Assembly: GCA_007748055.1 (NCBI GenBank)
Contig: CP036279.1
Span: 6,324,001-6,388,000 of the forward strand
DNA from: Kolteria novifilia
GTDB lineage: Bacteria > Planctomycetota > Planctomycetia > Kolteriales > Kolteriaceae
Direction: 5' to 3'
DNA: 64,000 bases
In this document: piece by piece, positions 33,455 through 44,167 of the stretch
Layout of the letters: every line of letters starts with the position of its first letter
Numbering within the stretch: the first letter of the stretch is position 1
Translations under genes and position numbers: made by a program
The notes under the pieces: model-generated
The model's database searches: none
Told to the model about the DNA's origin: nothing
Seen by the model: only the letters and a program-made list of their open reading frames with translations

Positions 33455-34171
33455 TCATTCGGCCGAGAGCGCGACTTGCTGCAATTCCGTCAGGCTGGCA
33501 ATCCCTTTTCGCCCAAGTTCGATCAACTGCTGAAGTTGCTCCCAGGAGAAGGTCTGCTGCTCGCCGGTCCCCTGGACTTCAATGAACTGGCCGGACCCCG
33601 TCATGACGAGGTTCATGTCGACGTCGGCGGTCGAGTCCTCGCTGTAGTCGAGATCCAAGACGGGCGTTCCCCCGACGATGCCGACGCTGATTGCCGCGAC
33701 GCTCCCGGTTAGGATTGTTTGCTCGCGCCCGGCCAATGGGGACTCCCGGATTGCGTCGACCAACGCGACGTAGGCCCCGGTGATGCTCGCGGTTCGGGTC
33801 CCCCCGTCGGCATCGAGGACATCGCAGTCGATCCAGAAGGTGTGATCGGCGAACTGGTCCATCGCAACGACGCTGCGCAGACTCCGGCCGATGAGCCGTT
33901 GGATTTCGACGGTCCGCCCATCGGTCTTGGGGCCACGATCGCGCCGTTTGCGGGGACGGGTCGACGAGGGCATCATCGAGTACTCGGCGGTGAGCCATCC
34001 CTTCCCCTTGCCCTCGAGCCAAGCGGGGACCTCCTGCTCGACACTGGCGGTGCAGAGGACGCGGGTTCCTCCCATTTCGATCAGGACGCTGCCTGGGGCA
34101 GTGCGGGTGAATCGACGCTGAATCGTCACGGGACGATGGACATCATTGGCACGACCGTCATCACGTGACAT
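33455..34171 (-). CDS. rph: Ribonuclease PH
   Basis: 238 aa from ATG 34171, chosen because AAGGAG lies 7 nt upstream; a longer frame begins at 34204. Phosphorolytic 3'-5' exoribonuclease that trims tRNA 3' ends. Typical blocks: FTRTAPGSVLIEMGGTRVLC, WLTAEYSMMPSSTRPRKRRD (substrate/Arg-rich loop), RTVEIQRLIGRSLR, DCDVLDADGGTRTASITGA, DLDYSEDSTADVDMNLVMTG and FIEVQGTGE. Length is standard for the family (about 240). Divergent from the LolA-like gene. Confidence 0.96.
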   Translation of the reverse strand: MSRDDGRANDVHRPVTIQRRFTRTAPGSVLIEMGGTRVLCTASVEQEVPAWLEGKGKGWLTAEYSMMPSSTRPRKRRDRGPKTDGRTVEIQRLIGRSLRSVVAMDQFADHTFWIDCDVLDADGGTRTASITGAYVALVDAIRESPLAGREQTILTGSVAAISVGIVGGTPVLDLDYSEDSTADVDMNLVMTGSGQFIEVQGTGEQQTFSWEQLQQLIELGRKGIASLTELQQVALSAE

Positions 34172-34411
34172 CGTCGGCTCCTTTTTTGCGCGGAATCGTT
34201 CCAAATCAGACGAAAATCGTACGAATTCGGCTCAGGATGGCGGCAGAAATCGGTCACTTTGGAGAGGAACGTCGCTGATTGCCTCGAAGTCGCGCAGCGG
34301 TGGGCCCGAATTCGCAAAGCCGGCCTTCCCCCGTTGAAGAGCCGCTGTTATAAGCACGCGACGTTGGGGGCCCATCACCCCGGACGTCGCAGCATCCGTG
34401 AGGAGACAGAG

Positions 34412-35206
34412 GTGAAGCCGACCCTGAAAATCATCATTCCCCTACTCATTGGGACCCTCGCCAGCCTTGGCGTCGCCCTTGCCCAACCGCCGATCGGGAT
34501 CCTGGACGATCGGGTCGACACGCTCCTTCGCCAGTGGTCCGAGCGTACTTCGAAGATCGAGTCGCTCTACGTCGAGTTTACGCGAACGACCTTCGATCCG
34601 GTCTGGCGGGCCAAGGAAGTCGCCAAGGGCAGCGCCCGCTACCTGGCGCCCAAAATGGCCCGACTCGACATCGGCGGCGACAACCCCGAATCGTATGTCC
34701 TCACCGGCGACGGCGAGATCTGGGAGTACAAAGCCGCGATCGAACAACTGACGATTTTCGAACTCCCCGAGGAGATGCGCAAGGACGCCGATCTTCAGGA
34801 CGGCCCGCTGCCGTTCTTGCTTGGCGCCGATCCTGGGAAGGCGAAAGCTCGCTACCGGATCGACATCATCGCCGAGGACGAGAAGCTCGTTCACCTGAAG
34901 ATCACGCCGAAACTCCAAGAGGACATGCAGAACTTCACGACGGTCGAGCTCTGGCTCAATCGCGAGACGTTCCTTCCCGAGAAGCTCTTCTTCACCGAGC
35001 CGAATCAGAGCGAAGTGACCTTCGATTTCGCCGATCCCGACCCGAAGGAGACCGGAACGCGGATCTGGATCAACATCGACATCAGCCCGGACGACTTCCG
35101 TGGCCGGATGCCGACAGGCGACAAGTGGCGGATCATCCGCCGCAAGGTCGAAGCGACCGCCGCCAAGACGGACCCGCGGGGCGCCGAGATGCCCTTCAGC
35201 CGCTAG
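34412..35206 (+). CDS. Secreted LolA-like / planctomycete outer-membrane-lipoprotein-type protein
   Basis: 264 aa from GTG 34412, with AGGAG about 6 nt upstream; an upstream-extended frame lacks support. Signal peptide (LKIIIPLLIGTLASLGVALAQ). The body has a LolA/LolB-type arrangement: early YVEFTRTTFDPVW, KGSARYLAPKMARLDI, VLTGDGEIWEY, LPFLLGADP and a late VELWLNRETFLPEKLFF. It probably binds a lipid or lipoprotein in the periplasm. I recall a planctomycete-specific family of this kind (TIGR03009) but cannot check membership. Alone, divergent from rph. Confidence 0.65.
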   Translation: MKPTLKIIIPLLIGTLASLGVALAQPPIGILDDRVDTLLRQWSERTSKIESLYVEFTRTTFDPVWRAKEVAKGSARYLAPKMARLDIGGDNPESYVLTGDGEIWEYKAAIEQLTIFELPEEMRKDADLQDGPLPFLLGADPGKAKARYRIDIIAEDEKLVHLKITPKLQEDMQNFTTVELWLNRETFLPEKLFFTEPNQSEVTFDFADPDPKETGTRIWINIDISPDDFRGRMPTGDKWRIIRRKVEATAAKTDPRGAEMPFSR

Positions 35207-35498
35207 TGCGCTGGTCCATCTAAGTTTTGGGGCGCCACTGGCTGCTTGTCCTCCAGTGCCAACGGGTTAGGGTTGCGCCAACACCAACTACAAGTCGGAA
35301 CAGAGCACGAGGCTCCGTCTCAAAAGTCGGCTCTGGCTTCGGCTGGCCAGGGGCCTGCCCACGCCTCGTCGTGGGCATGCTGGGAACGCCTCGCCCTCCA
35401 ACCATCGAAATCTGTACCGGTGACGACGGCACAATGGCCGAGGTCCAGCCGCGCGGCGTTCCTGTCACGAGAATCAAGTCAGGTAGGAAAAGAGAACG

Positions 35499-36314
35499 TC
35501 AGCGTCCGACGCGAAGGCGATCGCCCAGGAATTTGTCAAGATCCGGAATCGCGTAGATCTTCTCGATCGTCGTGTCCATGTCGTACTGAATCCGCCGAAA
35601 GTTCAACGTCCCCTCGTCGATGTCGAGCAGGACGTAGCACGCTCGCGGATCTCCATCGCGGGGTTGCCCGACCGAGCCGATGTTGACCATCGCCTTGCTG
35701 CCGTCGAGCTTGTACGAGTAGTTGAGATCGGCCGGCGAGAAGAAGCTCAAATCTTCCGTGAAGACACCCGGCACATGCGTGTGTCCCTGGAAAGCGTACT
35801 TGTCGATGAGCTGGAAAATCCGCTCCATCTTCCGCGGATTGTAGATGTCCTCGGGGAAGACGTACTCGTTGAGCGGGTTGCGTGCCGACCCGTGCACGAA
35901 GAGGAAGTCGCCGTGACGGTGGGAGCGAGGGCGCTCGCCGAGAAAGTCCCAGCGTTCCTCGGCTTGGGCGTCGGTGGCGTTCTCGAGCTGGGCTCGCGTC
36001 CAGAAGATGGCTCGTTCGGCGCCGGAATTGAAACCTTCCGGGTCGAAGAGAGCTCCCTGGTCGTGGTTGCCGAGAATGCAGACATCGCACTGCATCGCGA
36101 CATCGATGCACTCGCACGGATTCGGCCCGTAGCCGACGACATCGCCAAGGCAGTAGACCTGATCGACGTCGTGCTGCTCGATGTCCTCAAGCACCGCCGT
36201 GAGGGCCTCGTAGTTGCTGTGAATATCGGAAATGAGAGCGTAGAGACCCACCGAGTCACCCGGTTCAGGTTGGGGATTGGGAAACGATGGTTCCCCGGAA
36301 CGTTCACTAATCAC
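35499..36314 (-). CDS. Calcineurin-like metallophosphoesterase (YfcE/MJ0936 type)
   Basis: 271 aa. Five metal-binding blocks in order: SDIHSN, GDVVGYG, GNHD, VHGS and GHTH. Such enzymes hydrolyse phosphodiesters or phosphomonoesters with two metal ions in the cytoplasm. The N-terminal ~22 residues before [10 protein letters not shown] are Pro/Ser-rich with no family counterpart; GTG 36314 has no clear ribosome-binding site, so the true start may be the GTG just before GLYALISD (near 36251). The substrate is not evident. Confidence 0.88.
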   Translation of the reverse strand: MISERSGEPSFPNPQPEPGDSVGLYALISDIHSNYEALTAVLEDIEQHDVDQVYCLGDVVGYGPNPCECIDVAMQCDVCILGNHDQGALFDPEGFNSGAERAIFWTRAQLENATDAQAEERWDFLGERPRSHRHGDFLFVHGSARNPLNEYVFPEDIYNPRKMERIFQLIDKYAFQGHTHVPGVFTEDLSFFSPADLNYSYKLDGSKAMVNIGSVGQPRDGDPRACYVLLDIDEGTLNFRRIQYDMDTTIEKIYAIPDLDKFLGDRLRVGR

Positions 36315-36786
36315 CTTAGTGGGCCAATCGCAACCCTGTCAAGCCGTTTGCCCCACGTTTAGTGTTCTTATGGAATTGGAAGTACCAATCCTATCCAGGT
36401 TGCTGCAGGAGTGGGCAAGAGCCCCCTGCGCACCGCTCGATCGGCCGGCCTCCCGAGCGAACTCGGCCCGAGCCCTCACGATCTTCCGGACGAGAAGTTC
36501 GTCCGCGGAGCCTGATGCGGAATCGGCGCGATCCGACGGACCTGACGGCGGGGCTCCCGCAGCCCCGCAACGACCAAATCCGACTCCCCCATTCGGCCCG
36601 AACGTCGTCGTGGGAAAACGTGTCGTAAATCTCGGCAACGGGTCGATGGACGCATCGGGGTGCGGCTCCTACAATACGCCCTTTGGGGAATTTGGCCTTG
36701 ATCGCCCTAAAGTCACTGCTAGAGTGGCTCTTCGAAATTGGCTCGCCCGATGGTATGCTGTTGAGCGAGCGTGATGTGGATTCGAG
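36315..36786. other. Intergenic region upstream of the tRNA-tuf-rpo cluster
   Basis: About 470 bp without a credible gene. It ends in a possible promoter for the tRNA operon (36731-36759). Confidence 0.4.
36731..36759 (+). promoter_or_regulatory. Possible promoter of the tRNA-Thr/Tyr/Gly/Thr-tuf operon
   Basis: TTCGAA, a 17-nt spacer, then TATGCT, with the first tRNA base 27 nt after the -10. The -10 is good and the -35 weak. No GC-rich discriminator call is possible by eye. Confidence 0.4.
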
Positions 36787-36859
36787 GCTAGCGTAGCTCA
36801 GTTGGTAGAGCAGCGGTTTTGTAAACCGCAGGTCGTCAGTTCGAGTCTGACCGCTAGCT
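36787..36859 (+). tRNA. tRNA-Thr (anticodon TGT)
   Basis: Acceptor GCTAGCG with CGCTAGC, D-arm GCTCAGTTGGTAGAGC, anticodon arm GCGGT-TTTGTAA-ACCGC (TGT), T-loop TTCGAGT. No CCA encoded. First tRNA of the four before tuf, as in E. coli thrU. Confidence 0.96.
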
Positions 36860-37227
36860 CTGGCGGTGACGCGAAACACGACGAGCCACTGAGCGAAAGC
36901 TCGCGACAAGCGTCGCTGGGCGGACAACCCGAGGCACCCACCGACAGGCTGGAGCCCGACGAATTCCGTCCTTGTCCCTCTTCCCCAAGCAGGGAAATGC
37001 CATTCCAGGCCAATCTGGAGTGACAGCTTCCTGGGCTAGCAGTCCGTTGATGTAAGCGGGCCAAGGCGAGCACGAGCCATGTTGGCCAGGACCAAAGAGA
37101 GGAAACGGAGGCGAATCTGTCAATTCGTCGAGTTTCTTTGTAGCCGAGGCTGGTCAAAAGGGTCGTTCACAGCCGGCGTCGAATAGGTCGACGGGCTGCG
37201 AGACGAGACCGAGGGAGAGCGACCTAC

Positions 37228-37310
37228 GGAGGGGTGCCCGAGCGGCCAATGGGAGCAGACTGTAAATCTGCCGGCTTATGCCTACACAGGTTCGAATCCT
37301 GTTCCCTCCA
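37228..37310 (+). tRNA. tRNA-Tyr (anticodon GTA)
   Basis: Class II tRNA with a long variable arm. Acceptor GGAGGGG with TCCCTCC, anticodon arm GCAGA-CTGTAAA-TCTGC (GTA), T-loop GGTTCGAATCC. Corresponds to E. coli tyrU in this cluster. Confidence 0.96.
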
Positions 37311-37323
37311 CTCGTCGTCGAAC

Positions 37324-37412
37324 CGTCAATCGCGAGATTGCCGGTGAGCGACGAATCAGATGGCTCCTCGCTCCATCGTCAATCGCGAGATTGCCGATGA
37401 GCGACGAAGCAG
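37324..37412 (+). repeat. 36-nt direct repeat with palindrome in the tRNA-Tyr/tRNA-Gly spacer
   Basis: CGTCAATCGCGAGATTGCCG begins at 37324 and again at 37377, each followed by a TGAGCGACGAA-type tail; 53-nt period, three differences seen. The core CAATC-GCGA-GATTG is a perfect hairpin. Could be a processing site in the tRNA transcript. Confidence 0.7.
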
Positions 37413-37440
37413 GCGACTCGTGAGCGAGTTGTCGATCGGT

Positions 37441-37511
37441 GCGGGTGTAGCTCAATGGTAGAGCCCCAGCCTTCCAAGCTGGTTGTGAGGGTTCGATTCC
37501 CTTCACCCGCT
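37441..37511 (+). tRNA. tRNA-Gly (anticodon TCC)
   Basis: Acceptor GCGGGTG with CACCCGC, D-arm GCTCAATGGTAGAGC, anticodon loop CTTCCAA (TCC), T-loop GGTTCGATTCC. Matches E. coli glyT in position. Confidence 0.96.
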
Positions 37512-37692
37512 CTCGAGTTCACACCGACGAGGCGGCGACCTGGGCCACCGGGTGGCCAGCCCCGTCGCGTTTTGTTTCTTGGTGTCCGAGACGGGCTTAT
37601 GCTGCTGGACGATGACCGGCCGACAGCATAGAAATGGTCCGTCCCGGATGCGAGATGGGGGCTGGCCGGGCACTGGGCTAGCTGATCTTCGG

Positions 37693-37764
<72 letters not shown>

Positions 37765-37851
37765 CTTCGCCGGTAAAGACTGGAAGGTTGTGTCCCAGTC
37801 TTTCTTAGGTGAAACAGTTATAGGCAAACCCGCAGTGGTGTAGGAGCAACG

Positions 37852-39051
<1,200 letters not shown>

Positions 39052-39302
39052 GTAGCCGGGTGACTTTCGGCGTATCGCCGGAGGAATCCGAGCTGCGATT
39101 CGCGAATTCCTCGTCGCTTCGCCCTTGAGGTCGGGGCGGCGAGGTTGTGCGATGTTCAGCGATCCCTAAGGGCGATTCGTGGCGAACCAAGGAGCAGGCC
39201 GCCTCGCCCGGAGCGCGACACTGCCGACCGCCTTGTTCGCCGCGAAAGCCATCTCGTCTCGCCATCGTGGGAGGCGTTGCCGGCTCGCCAGGCAGTCCGC
39301 CA

Positions 39303-39375
39303 GAGGGGTGTAGCTCAATCGGTAGAGCACTGGTTTCCAAAACCAGCGGTTGCGGGTTCGAGTCCCTCCGCCCCT
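39303..39375 (+). tRNA. tRNA-Trp (anticodon CCA)
   Basis: Acceptor AGGGGTG with CGCCCCT and discriminator G, anticodon arm CTGGT-TTCCAAA-ACCAG (CCA), T-loop GGTTCGAGTCC. Lies between tuf and secE, a placement also known from other bacteria. Confidence 0.96.
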
Positions 39376-39694
39376 GTTCTTTTGTCATCGCGTGACCGAT
39401 TCCCCACACGTACGCGATGCCGGGGCCCGATGGACGAGAGAAACGCTGGGACATTGGCAAGACTCGTCTCCCTCCCGTTTGTCTATCTCGGGTACACTGA
39501 TGTGCATTCGAAGGATTCCGTCCCGCCCGAGAGCGGAACGAGGCATCCTGCTCTAGGACGAGACAACGTTTCCCGCGCGACGCGAGGCCTAGTCGTTCGC
39601 TGGACGTGGGAAGGGCGAATCAAGTCATGATGGCATACACGAGCCGACATCGCGACGATTCGGTGCGTGGCCGCAAGAAGCGGGAAGTTGGCAG
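39376..39694. other. Spacer between tRNA-Trp and secE, no gene seen
   Basis: About 320 bp. A TACACT at about 39494 could be a -10 box for secE-nusG, but no -35 is convincing. Confidence 0.35.
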
Positions 39695-40234
39695 ATGGCG
39701 TTGATGACCGGAACAAGCGGCGATTTCTTTCGGGCGATCCTCTCCTCCCAGGCCTACAAGCCCGGCCAAGGGATAAAGGCCCGCCACGGCACGATCGCGG
39801 CCCTCGGGATCCTCATCCTCTTCGGGATGTATTCCTGGAGCCGGATCAATGCGACCTCCGGGCCAATCCTGGAATGGGGTGTGCCTGCGGTTGGCGGCGT
39901 GATCTTCCTTTGGCTCGCGTACCGGATCGTTCACTTTCCGCGGTTTGCCGATTTCCTGATCAGCACCGAAGCGGAGATGAACAAGGTCTCCTGGTCGACG
40001 CGCGACGAGGTCAAGGTCTCGACGATCGTCGTCCTGATTACGGTCGTGCTCGTCGCCGGGTTCATGTTTGTCGCCGACCGGATGTGGCAATGGCTGCTGA
40101 CGGTGTGCGGATTCCTCCGCATCGGCGGGATCCTCGGTGGCGGCAACCCGAACATGATCGTGCCCTTCTCGTGGCAGGATTGGATTCCTTCATTGCCCAG
40201 TCTTGGAGATTGGGCATCGTGGTTCCTCTTTTGA
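39695..40234 (+). CDS. secE: Preprotein translocase subunit SecE
   Basis: 179 aa with three predicted membrane segments (TIAALGILILFGMYS, WGVPAVGGVIFLWLAY, STIVVLITVVLVAGFMFVAD). The SecE signature is before the last one: FLISTEAEMNKVSWSTRDEV. With SecY and SecG it forms the Sec channel. Three helices resemble the E. coli form rather than the single-helix form of most bacteria. A 45-residue C-terminal extension after TM3 (GGILGGGNPN..., Trp-rich end) is unusual. Position between tRNA-Trp and nusG fits. The start could be the ATG at 39704. Confidence 0.88.
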   Translation: MALMTGTSGDFFRAILSSQAYKPGQGIKARHGTIAALGILILFGMYSWSRINATSGPILEWGVPAVGGVIFLWLAYRIVHFPRFADFLISTEAEMNKVSWSTRDEVKVSTIVVLITVVLVAGFMFVADRMWQWLLTVCGFLRIGGILGGGNPNMIVPFSWQDWIPSLPSLGDWASWFLF

Positions 40235-40258
40235 TCGATACGACAGGTGGTCGGTTTC

Positions 40259-41263
40259 ATGTCCAGTGACGAGCGTCTTCCCGAATCGGCAGTAACTCCG
40301 GACACGTCGACGGGAGAGCCAGCCGAAGTCGAAGAGACCGCCGCCGACGGTGCCCCTCTCGAAACGGACCCCGCCGCGAGCGACGCCGACGCTCCCGCGG
40401 AATCGACCGACGAAGCCCAAGACGAGCAACCCGTCGCGGCCGCGTCCGACGAAGAGGACGAGCCCGCCGCCGCATCCGACGATGCGGAGGACTCCTCCGA
40501 CGTCGAAGCCGACCCGTCCGACGTTGACGAGCAAGTCGCCGAAGAGGTTGCGGAAGAGAACGGCGCGGAGATGGCCGAGCAAGCCGCCGCCGCGGAAAGC
40601 GAGCCCGAGGACAGCGACGACGCCGACGAGGATGAGGTCGCCGAGGAAGAAGACGACGCCGAAGCCTCCGCGGAGGAGGGCGACGAGGAAGAGGCTGAAG
40701 AGGAGGAAGTCGAAGAGGCTCCTCCCGAAGAGACTCGCCCCTGGTATGTCCTCAAGGTTCAAAGTAACCGCGAGAAGTCGATTCGCGAGGCGATCCTTAG
40801 GCGCCTGAAGATCGAAGGGGTCGAGGAGTACGTCACCGAGATCGTCATCCCGACCGAGAAGGTCTCGGAGATCAAGGATGGCAAGAAGCGGGTGGTCGAA
40901 CGTCGGTTCTTCCCCGGCTACATCATGGTCCAGCTCGATCTGAACGACGAGGTCTGGTTCGTGATTCGCGAAACCCCCGGCGTGGGCGACTTTGTCGGCG
41001 CCGGCGGACGTCCGGTCCCGATGACCGACCAAGATGTCGCTCGGATGCTCGGGCGACAGGAAGAGAGCGAGCAAGCCGCTCCTCGACTCAAGATCAACTT
41101 CCAGAAGGGCGACCGCGTCAAGATCAAGGAAGGCACCTTCGAGAACTTCGAAGGGGATGTCGAGGAAGTCAACGAGCAAAAGGGCGTCGTTCGCGTCATG
41201 ATCCAGATCTTCAATCGTCCGACGCCGGTCGAGTTGGAGTACTGGCAGGTCGAACCGGTCTAA
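40259..41263 (+). CDS. nusG: Transcription elongation/termination factor NusG with long acidic N-terminal extension
   Basis: 334 aa from ATG 40259 (AGGTGG 8 nt upstream); a GTG at 40247 is less likely. Residues 160-334 are a normal NusG: NGN domain ([51 protein letters not shown]) and KOW domain ([19 protein letters not shown]). NusG binds RNA polymerase and links it to Rho or to S10 of the ribosome. Residues 1-159 are low-complexity Asp/Glu/Ala/Ser/Pro with one basic residue (Arg6), a disordered polyanion absent from E. coli or Bacillus NusG. 24 bp after secE, so co-transcribed. Confidence 0.95.
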   Translation: MSSDERLPESAVTPDTSTGEPAEVEETAADGAPLETDPAASDADAPAESTDEAQDEQPVAAASDEEDEPAAASDDAEDSSDVEADPSDVDEQVAEEVAEENGAEMAEQAAAAESEPEDSDDADEDEVAEEEDDAEASAEEGDEEEAEEEEVEEAPPEETRPWYVLKVQSNREKSIREAILRRLKIEGVEEYVTEIVIPTEKVSEIKDGKKRVVERRFFPGYIMVQLDLNDEVWFVIRETPGVGDFVGAGGRPVPMTDQDVARMLGRQEESEQAAPRLKINFQKGDRVKIKEGTFENFEGDVEEVNEQKGVVRVMIQIFNRPTPVELEYWQVEPV

Positions 41264-41333
41264 GGCTCGCCGACCGGGAACCGTCCGGCCGCGAGTACTC
41301 GCCAATGAACGAGCATGGCCTTTGGATTCCCAG

Positions 41334-41515
41334 CATCCCCCCTCCTTGTCGAAGGGGGAATGAGGGGAGTCGGGGCTTTCTCCCTCCTGATGGTTTAGCC
41401 GGAAACGCCGTGCAAGGAGACCCCAGCTAACTCCCCCTTGGACAAGGGGGAGCAATTTGGCTTGCCCTTGGATAAGGGGGAGCAATCGGAATGCTCCTTG
41501 GGCAAGGGGGGAGTC
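41334..41515. repeat. Family 2-type repeat fragment between nusG and rplK
   Basis: CCTCCTTGTCGAAGGGGGA near 41340, then three CTTGG-C/A-AAGGGGG hairpin units at about 41434-41512. The start of this block (ACTCCCCCTTGGACAAGGGG and flanks) matches 29310-29333. The rest of the 487-bp nusG-rplK gap (41264-41750) has no gene. Confidence 0.75.
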
Positions 41516-41750
41516 CGTACCAACAACGTTGGGCGTGCCCAAGACGCTAAGACATTGGCGTCGCCTAGGTTGGGCACACGGAGGTTGGGCCGCAAGCCGG
41601 GAACCTCGCCCGGTTTCGAACGTTACTTCAGGCTCCAGACCGGTTTTTCAATTCCGGGACTGGAATTTGCGTCTGCTCTTCCCAAAATAGCAGATTCCAA
41701 CATCAAACCATGCTGGCCCTCGTGGCCAGCGAATAGGGAATGAATGGGCG

Positions 41751-42173
41751 ATGGCGAAACAGGTTGTCGCGGAAATCAAGTTGCAGGTACCGGGCGGTCA
41801 AGCGACCCCAAGCCCGCCGGTTGGTCCGGCGCTGGGTCAGCATGGCGTGAACATCGGTCAATTCGTCCAGCAGTTCAATGACCGGACGAAGGACATGATG
41901 GGCGTGACGATTCCGGTCGTCATCACGGTCTACAACGACCGCAGCTTCGACTTCATCTTGAAGAGTCCGCCAGCGGCGGTCCTGCTCAAGCAAGCAGCGG
42001 GAATCGCCAAGGGAGCTTCCAATCCCCGGACCGAGAAGGTCGGGACGGTTTCGGAAGATCAACTCAAAGAGATCGCGAATAAGAAGTTCGCCGATCTGAA
42101 CGCCCGTGACCTCGATCATGCCGCGCGCATCATCGCGGGAACGGCTCGGAGCATGGGCATTCACGTCGAGTAA
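41751..42173 (+). CDS. rplK: 50S ribosomal protein L11
   Basis: 140 aa, standard length. Opens with the typical [20 protein letters not shown] and has [37 protein letters not shown] and a late [18 protein letters not shown]11 binds 23S rRNA at the GTPase centre and is the target of thiopeptides. First of the rplKAJL genes; separated from nusG by 487 bp with repeat sequence. Confidence 0.98.
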   Translation: MAKQVVAEIKLQVPGGQATPSPPVGPALGQHGVNIGQFVQQFNDRTKDMMGVTIPVVITVYNDRSFDFILKSPPAAVLLKQAAGIAKGASNPRTEKVGTVSEDQLKEIANKKFADLNARDLDHAARIIAGTARSMGIHVE

Positions 42174-42235
42174 AGACGACTCATCCATTTAGCACAGAGG
42201 GGGCTCTCCGCCGCGAGTCCGGAGAGACAAAGCTC

Positions 42236-42913
42236 ATGGCGAAACATTCGAAGCGCTATCGCAAGCTCGCGGAGCTGCTGAAGAAGGAATACCACGACGT
42301 CGACGAGGCGATCGCGCTGCTCAAGCAGTTCGCGACGACGAAGTTCGATCAGAGTGTCGAAGCGGCTCTGCACCTGGGGATCGATCCGCGTCAAGCCGAT
42401 CAGATTATCCGCGGCGCGATCAGTCTGCCCGCCGGCACCGGCAAGGAAGTCCGGCTGCTCGTCTTCGCCAAGGGTGACAACGAGCAAGCCGCGAAGGACG
42501 CGGGCGCCGATTTCGTCGGCGGCAAGGACTTGGCCGACAAGATCAAGGGCGGCTGGCTCGACTTCGACATGACGCTCGCCACGCCCGACATGATGGGGGT
42601 GGTCGGACCGCTCGGTCGTGTCCTCGGCCCCCGCGGCATGATGCCGACGCCCAAGAATGGAACGGTGACCAACGACATTGGGACGGCGGTCAGCGAGTTC
42701 AAGGCGGGCAAGATCGAATACCGCTCCGACGCCAGTGGCAACGTCCACGCGTTGGTCGGCAAGCTGAGCTTCTCGGAAGACAAGCTCAAGCAGAACATCG
42801 AGACCTTCATCAATCACATTCGCTCGAGCCGTCCGTCGAGCGTCAAGGGTATCTTCATCCAGTCCATCACGCTGACTTCGACGATGGGCCCGGGTATCGC
42901 CATCAGTCTCTAA
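42236..42913 (+). CDS. rplA: 50S ribosomal protein L1
   Basis: 225 aa. Typical L1 motifs: [55 protein letters not shown] and [20 protein letters not shown]1 forms the L1 stalk at the E site and often represses its own operon by binding the mRNA. 62 bp after rplK. Confidence 0.98.
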   Translation: MAKHSKRYRKLAELLKKEYHDVDEAIALLKQFATTKFDQSVEAALHLGIDPRQADQIIRGAISLPAGTGKEVRLLVFAKGDNEQAAKDAGADFVGGKDLADKIKGGWLDFDMTLATPDMMGVVGPLGRVLGPRGMMPTPKNGTVTNDIGTAVSEFKAGKIEYRSDASGNVHALVGKLSFSEDKLKQNIETFINHIRSSRPSSVKGIFIQSITLTSTMGPGIAISL

Positions 42914-42957
42914 CACGCTCGGCCGGCTTTCCGGCCCCCGAACATGGATCACTCACG

Positions 42958-43482
42958 ATGAGCCGATTCGTCAAAGAACTTGAGATGAAACACCTCAGAC
43001 GCCGCATGGATGGCGTCGAAGACGTCGTCATTGTGAACGTCGTCGGCATGGAGGCACTGGAGAGCAACGAGCTGCGTCTCGAACTTCGCAAGAAGGGGAT
43101 CGAGATGCAGGTCGTCAAAAACAGTCTCGCCCGCAAGGTGCTCGCCGACATGGGGTATCCCCCGGTCGACGAGATCCTCTCGGGACCTTCGGCCATCGCC
43201 TGGGGTGGCGAAGGGATTGTGGAATTGGCTCGCGAGATTTCCGAGTGGGCCAAAAAGGTCGAGAAGCTCCAGGTCAAGGGGGCGTGCGTCTCAGGCCAAG
43301 CGGTCGATGCCCAAGGCGTCGACGTGCTGAGCAAGCTCCCTTCCCGGGTCGAATTGATCGGCCAAGTGGTCGGCATGCTTCTGGGCGCGGGTTCCGCTCC
43401 GGTGGCGATGATCAACAACGTCGGTGCTCAGGTGGCCAGCCAAATTCAACAACTGGCCGAACGCGAAAGTGGCGACGGCTAA
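42958..43482 (+). CDS. rplJ: 50S ribosomal protein L10
   Basis: 174 aa. Core features: MSRFVKELEMKHLRRRM at the start, VVNVVGMEALESNELRLELR, VVKNSLARKVL and GPSAIAWGGEG. L10 holds L7/L12 dimers in the stalk. Only 44 bp separates it from rplA, too short for the usual L10-binding leader RNA in front of rplJ, so autoregulation must use another site or be absent. Confidence 0.96.
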   Translation: MSRFVKELEMKHLRRRMDGVEDVVIVNVVGMEALESNELRLELRKKGIEMQVVKNSLARKVLADMGYPPVDEILSGPSAIAWGGEGIVELAREISEWAKKVEKLQVKGACVSGQAVDAQGVDVLSKLPSRVELIGQVVGMLLGAGSAPVAMINNVGAQVASQIQQLAERESGDG

Positions 43483-43575
43483 CGCGGCAACGGTCCGACG
43501 AACGCGGCGTGGGCCGGCGTTCGCACGGTGGAAAACATACTCTCTCTCGGAAGATTGACGAAAGGTTCAGAAGCG

Positions 43576-43995
43576 ATGTCTGAAGCAGCGGTTGAAGAGA
43601 AGACCTTCTCGGACGATATCAAGGGCCTCGGTGATCAACTGGTCGGCCTGACCGTCCTGCAAGCCAAGGAACTCAAGGATTACCTCTCCGACGTCCACGG
43701 CATCGAAGCCGCCGTCGGTGGTGGTGTCATGATGGCCGCTCCCGGCGACGGTGGCGGAGCGGCGGAAGCCGTCGAGGAAAAGACGGAATTCGACGTCGTT
43801 CTCGAGGCCTTCGATTCCGGCAAGAAGATCGCCGTCATCAAGGTCGTCCGCGGCGCGACCGGCCTTGGCCTCAAGGAAGCCAAGGAACTGGTCGAGGGCG
43901 CTCCCAAGCCGATCAAGGAGCAGGTCAACAAGGAAGACGCCGAGAAGCTCAAGGCCGAACTCGAAGAGGCTGGCGGTACCGTCGCCCTCAAGTAA
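43576..43995 (+). CDS. rplL: 50S ribosomal protein L7/L12
   Basis: 139 aa from ATG 43576; a GTG-initiated frame from 43528 is less likely. N-terminal dimerisation part, acidic/Ala hinge ([13 protein letters not shown]), then the C-terminal domain [40 protein letters not shown] and [20 protein letters not shown]. Recruits translation factors. Normal place between rplJ and rpoB. The N-terminal head is somewhat longer than in E. coli (121 aa). Confidence 0.97.
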   Translation: MSEAAVEEKTFSDDIKGLGDQLVGLTVLQAKELKDYLSDVHGIEAAVGGGVMMAAPGDGGGAAEAVEEKTEFDVVLEAFDSGKKIAVIKVVRGATGLGLKEAKELVEGAPKPIKEQVNKEDAEKLKAELEEAGGTVALK

Positions 43996-44167
43996 ATTGC
44001 GTTTGCCATTCGGCTTCGCTACACTACCGACGCCGCTCCCCCTCGCGGGGAGCGTGTGGCGTCACACCTTCCCGGCTACCCGGGCAGTCGAATTTGAGGG
44101 TCGCGTTATAAGCCCGTGTCCGTTGCGGTGGTCACGGGTTTCCTTTTGGTCTGGAGCGTAGGGCCGT

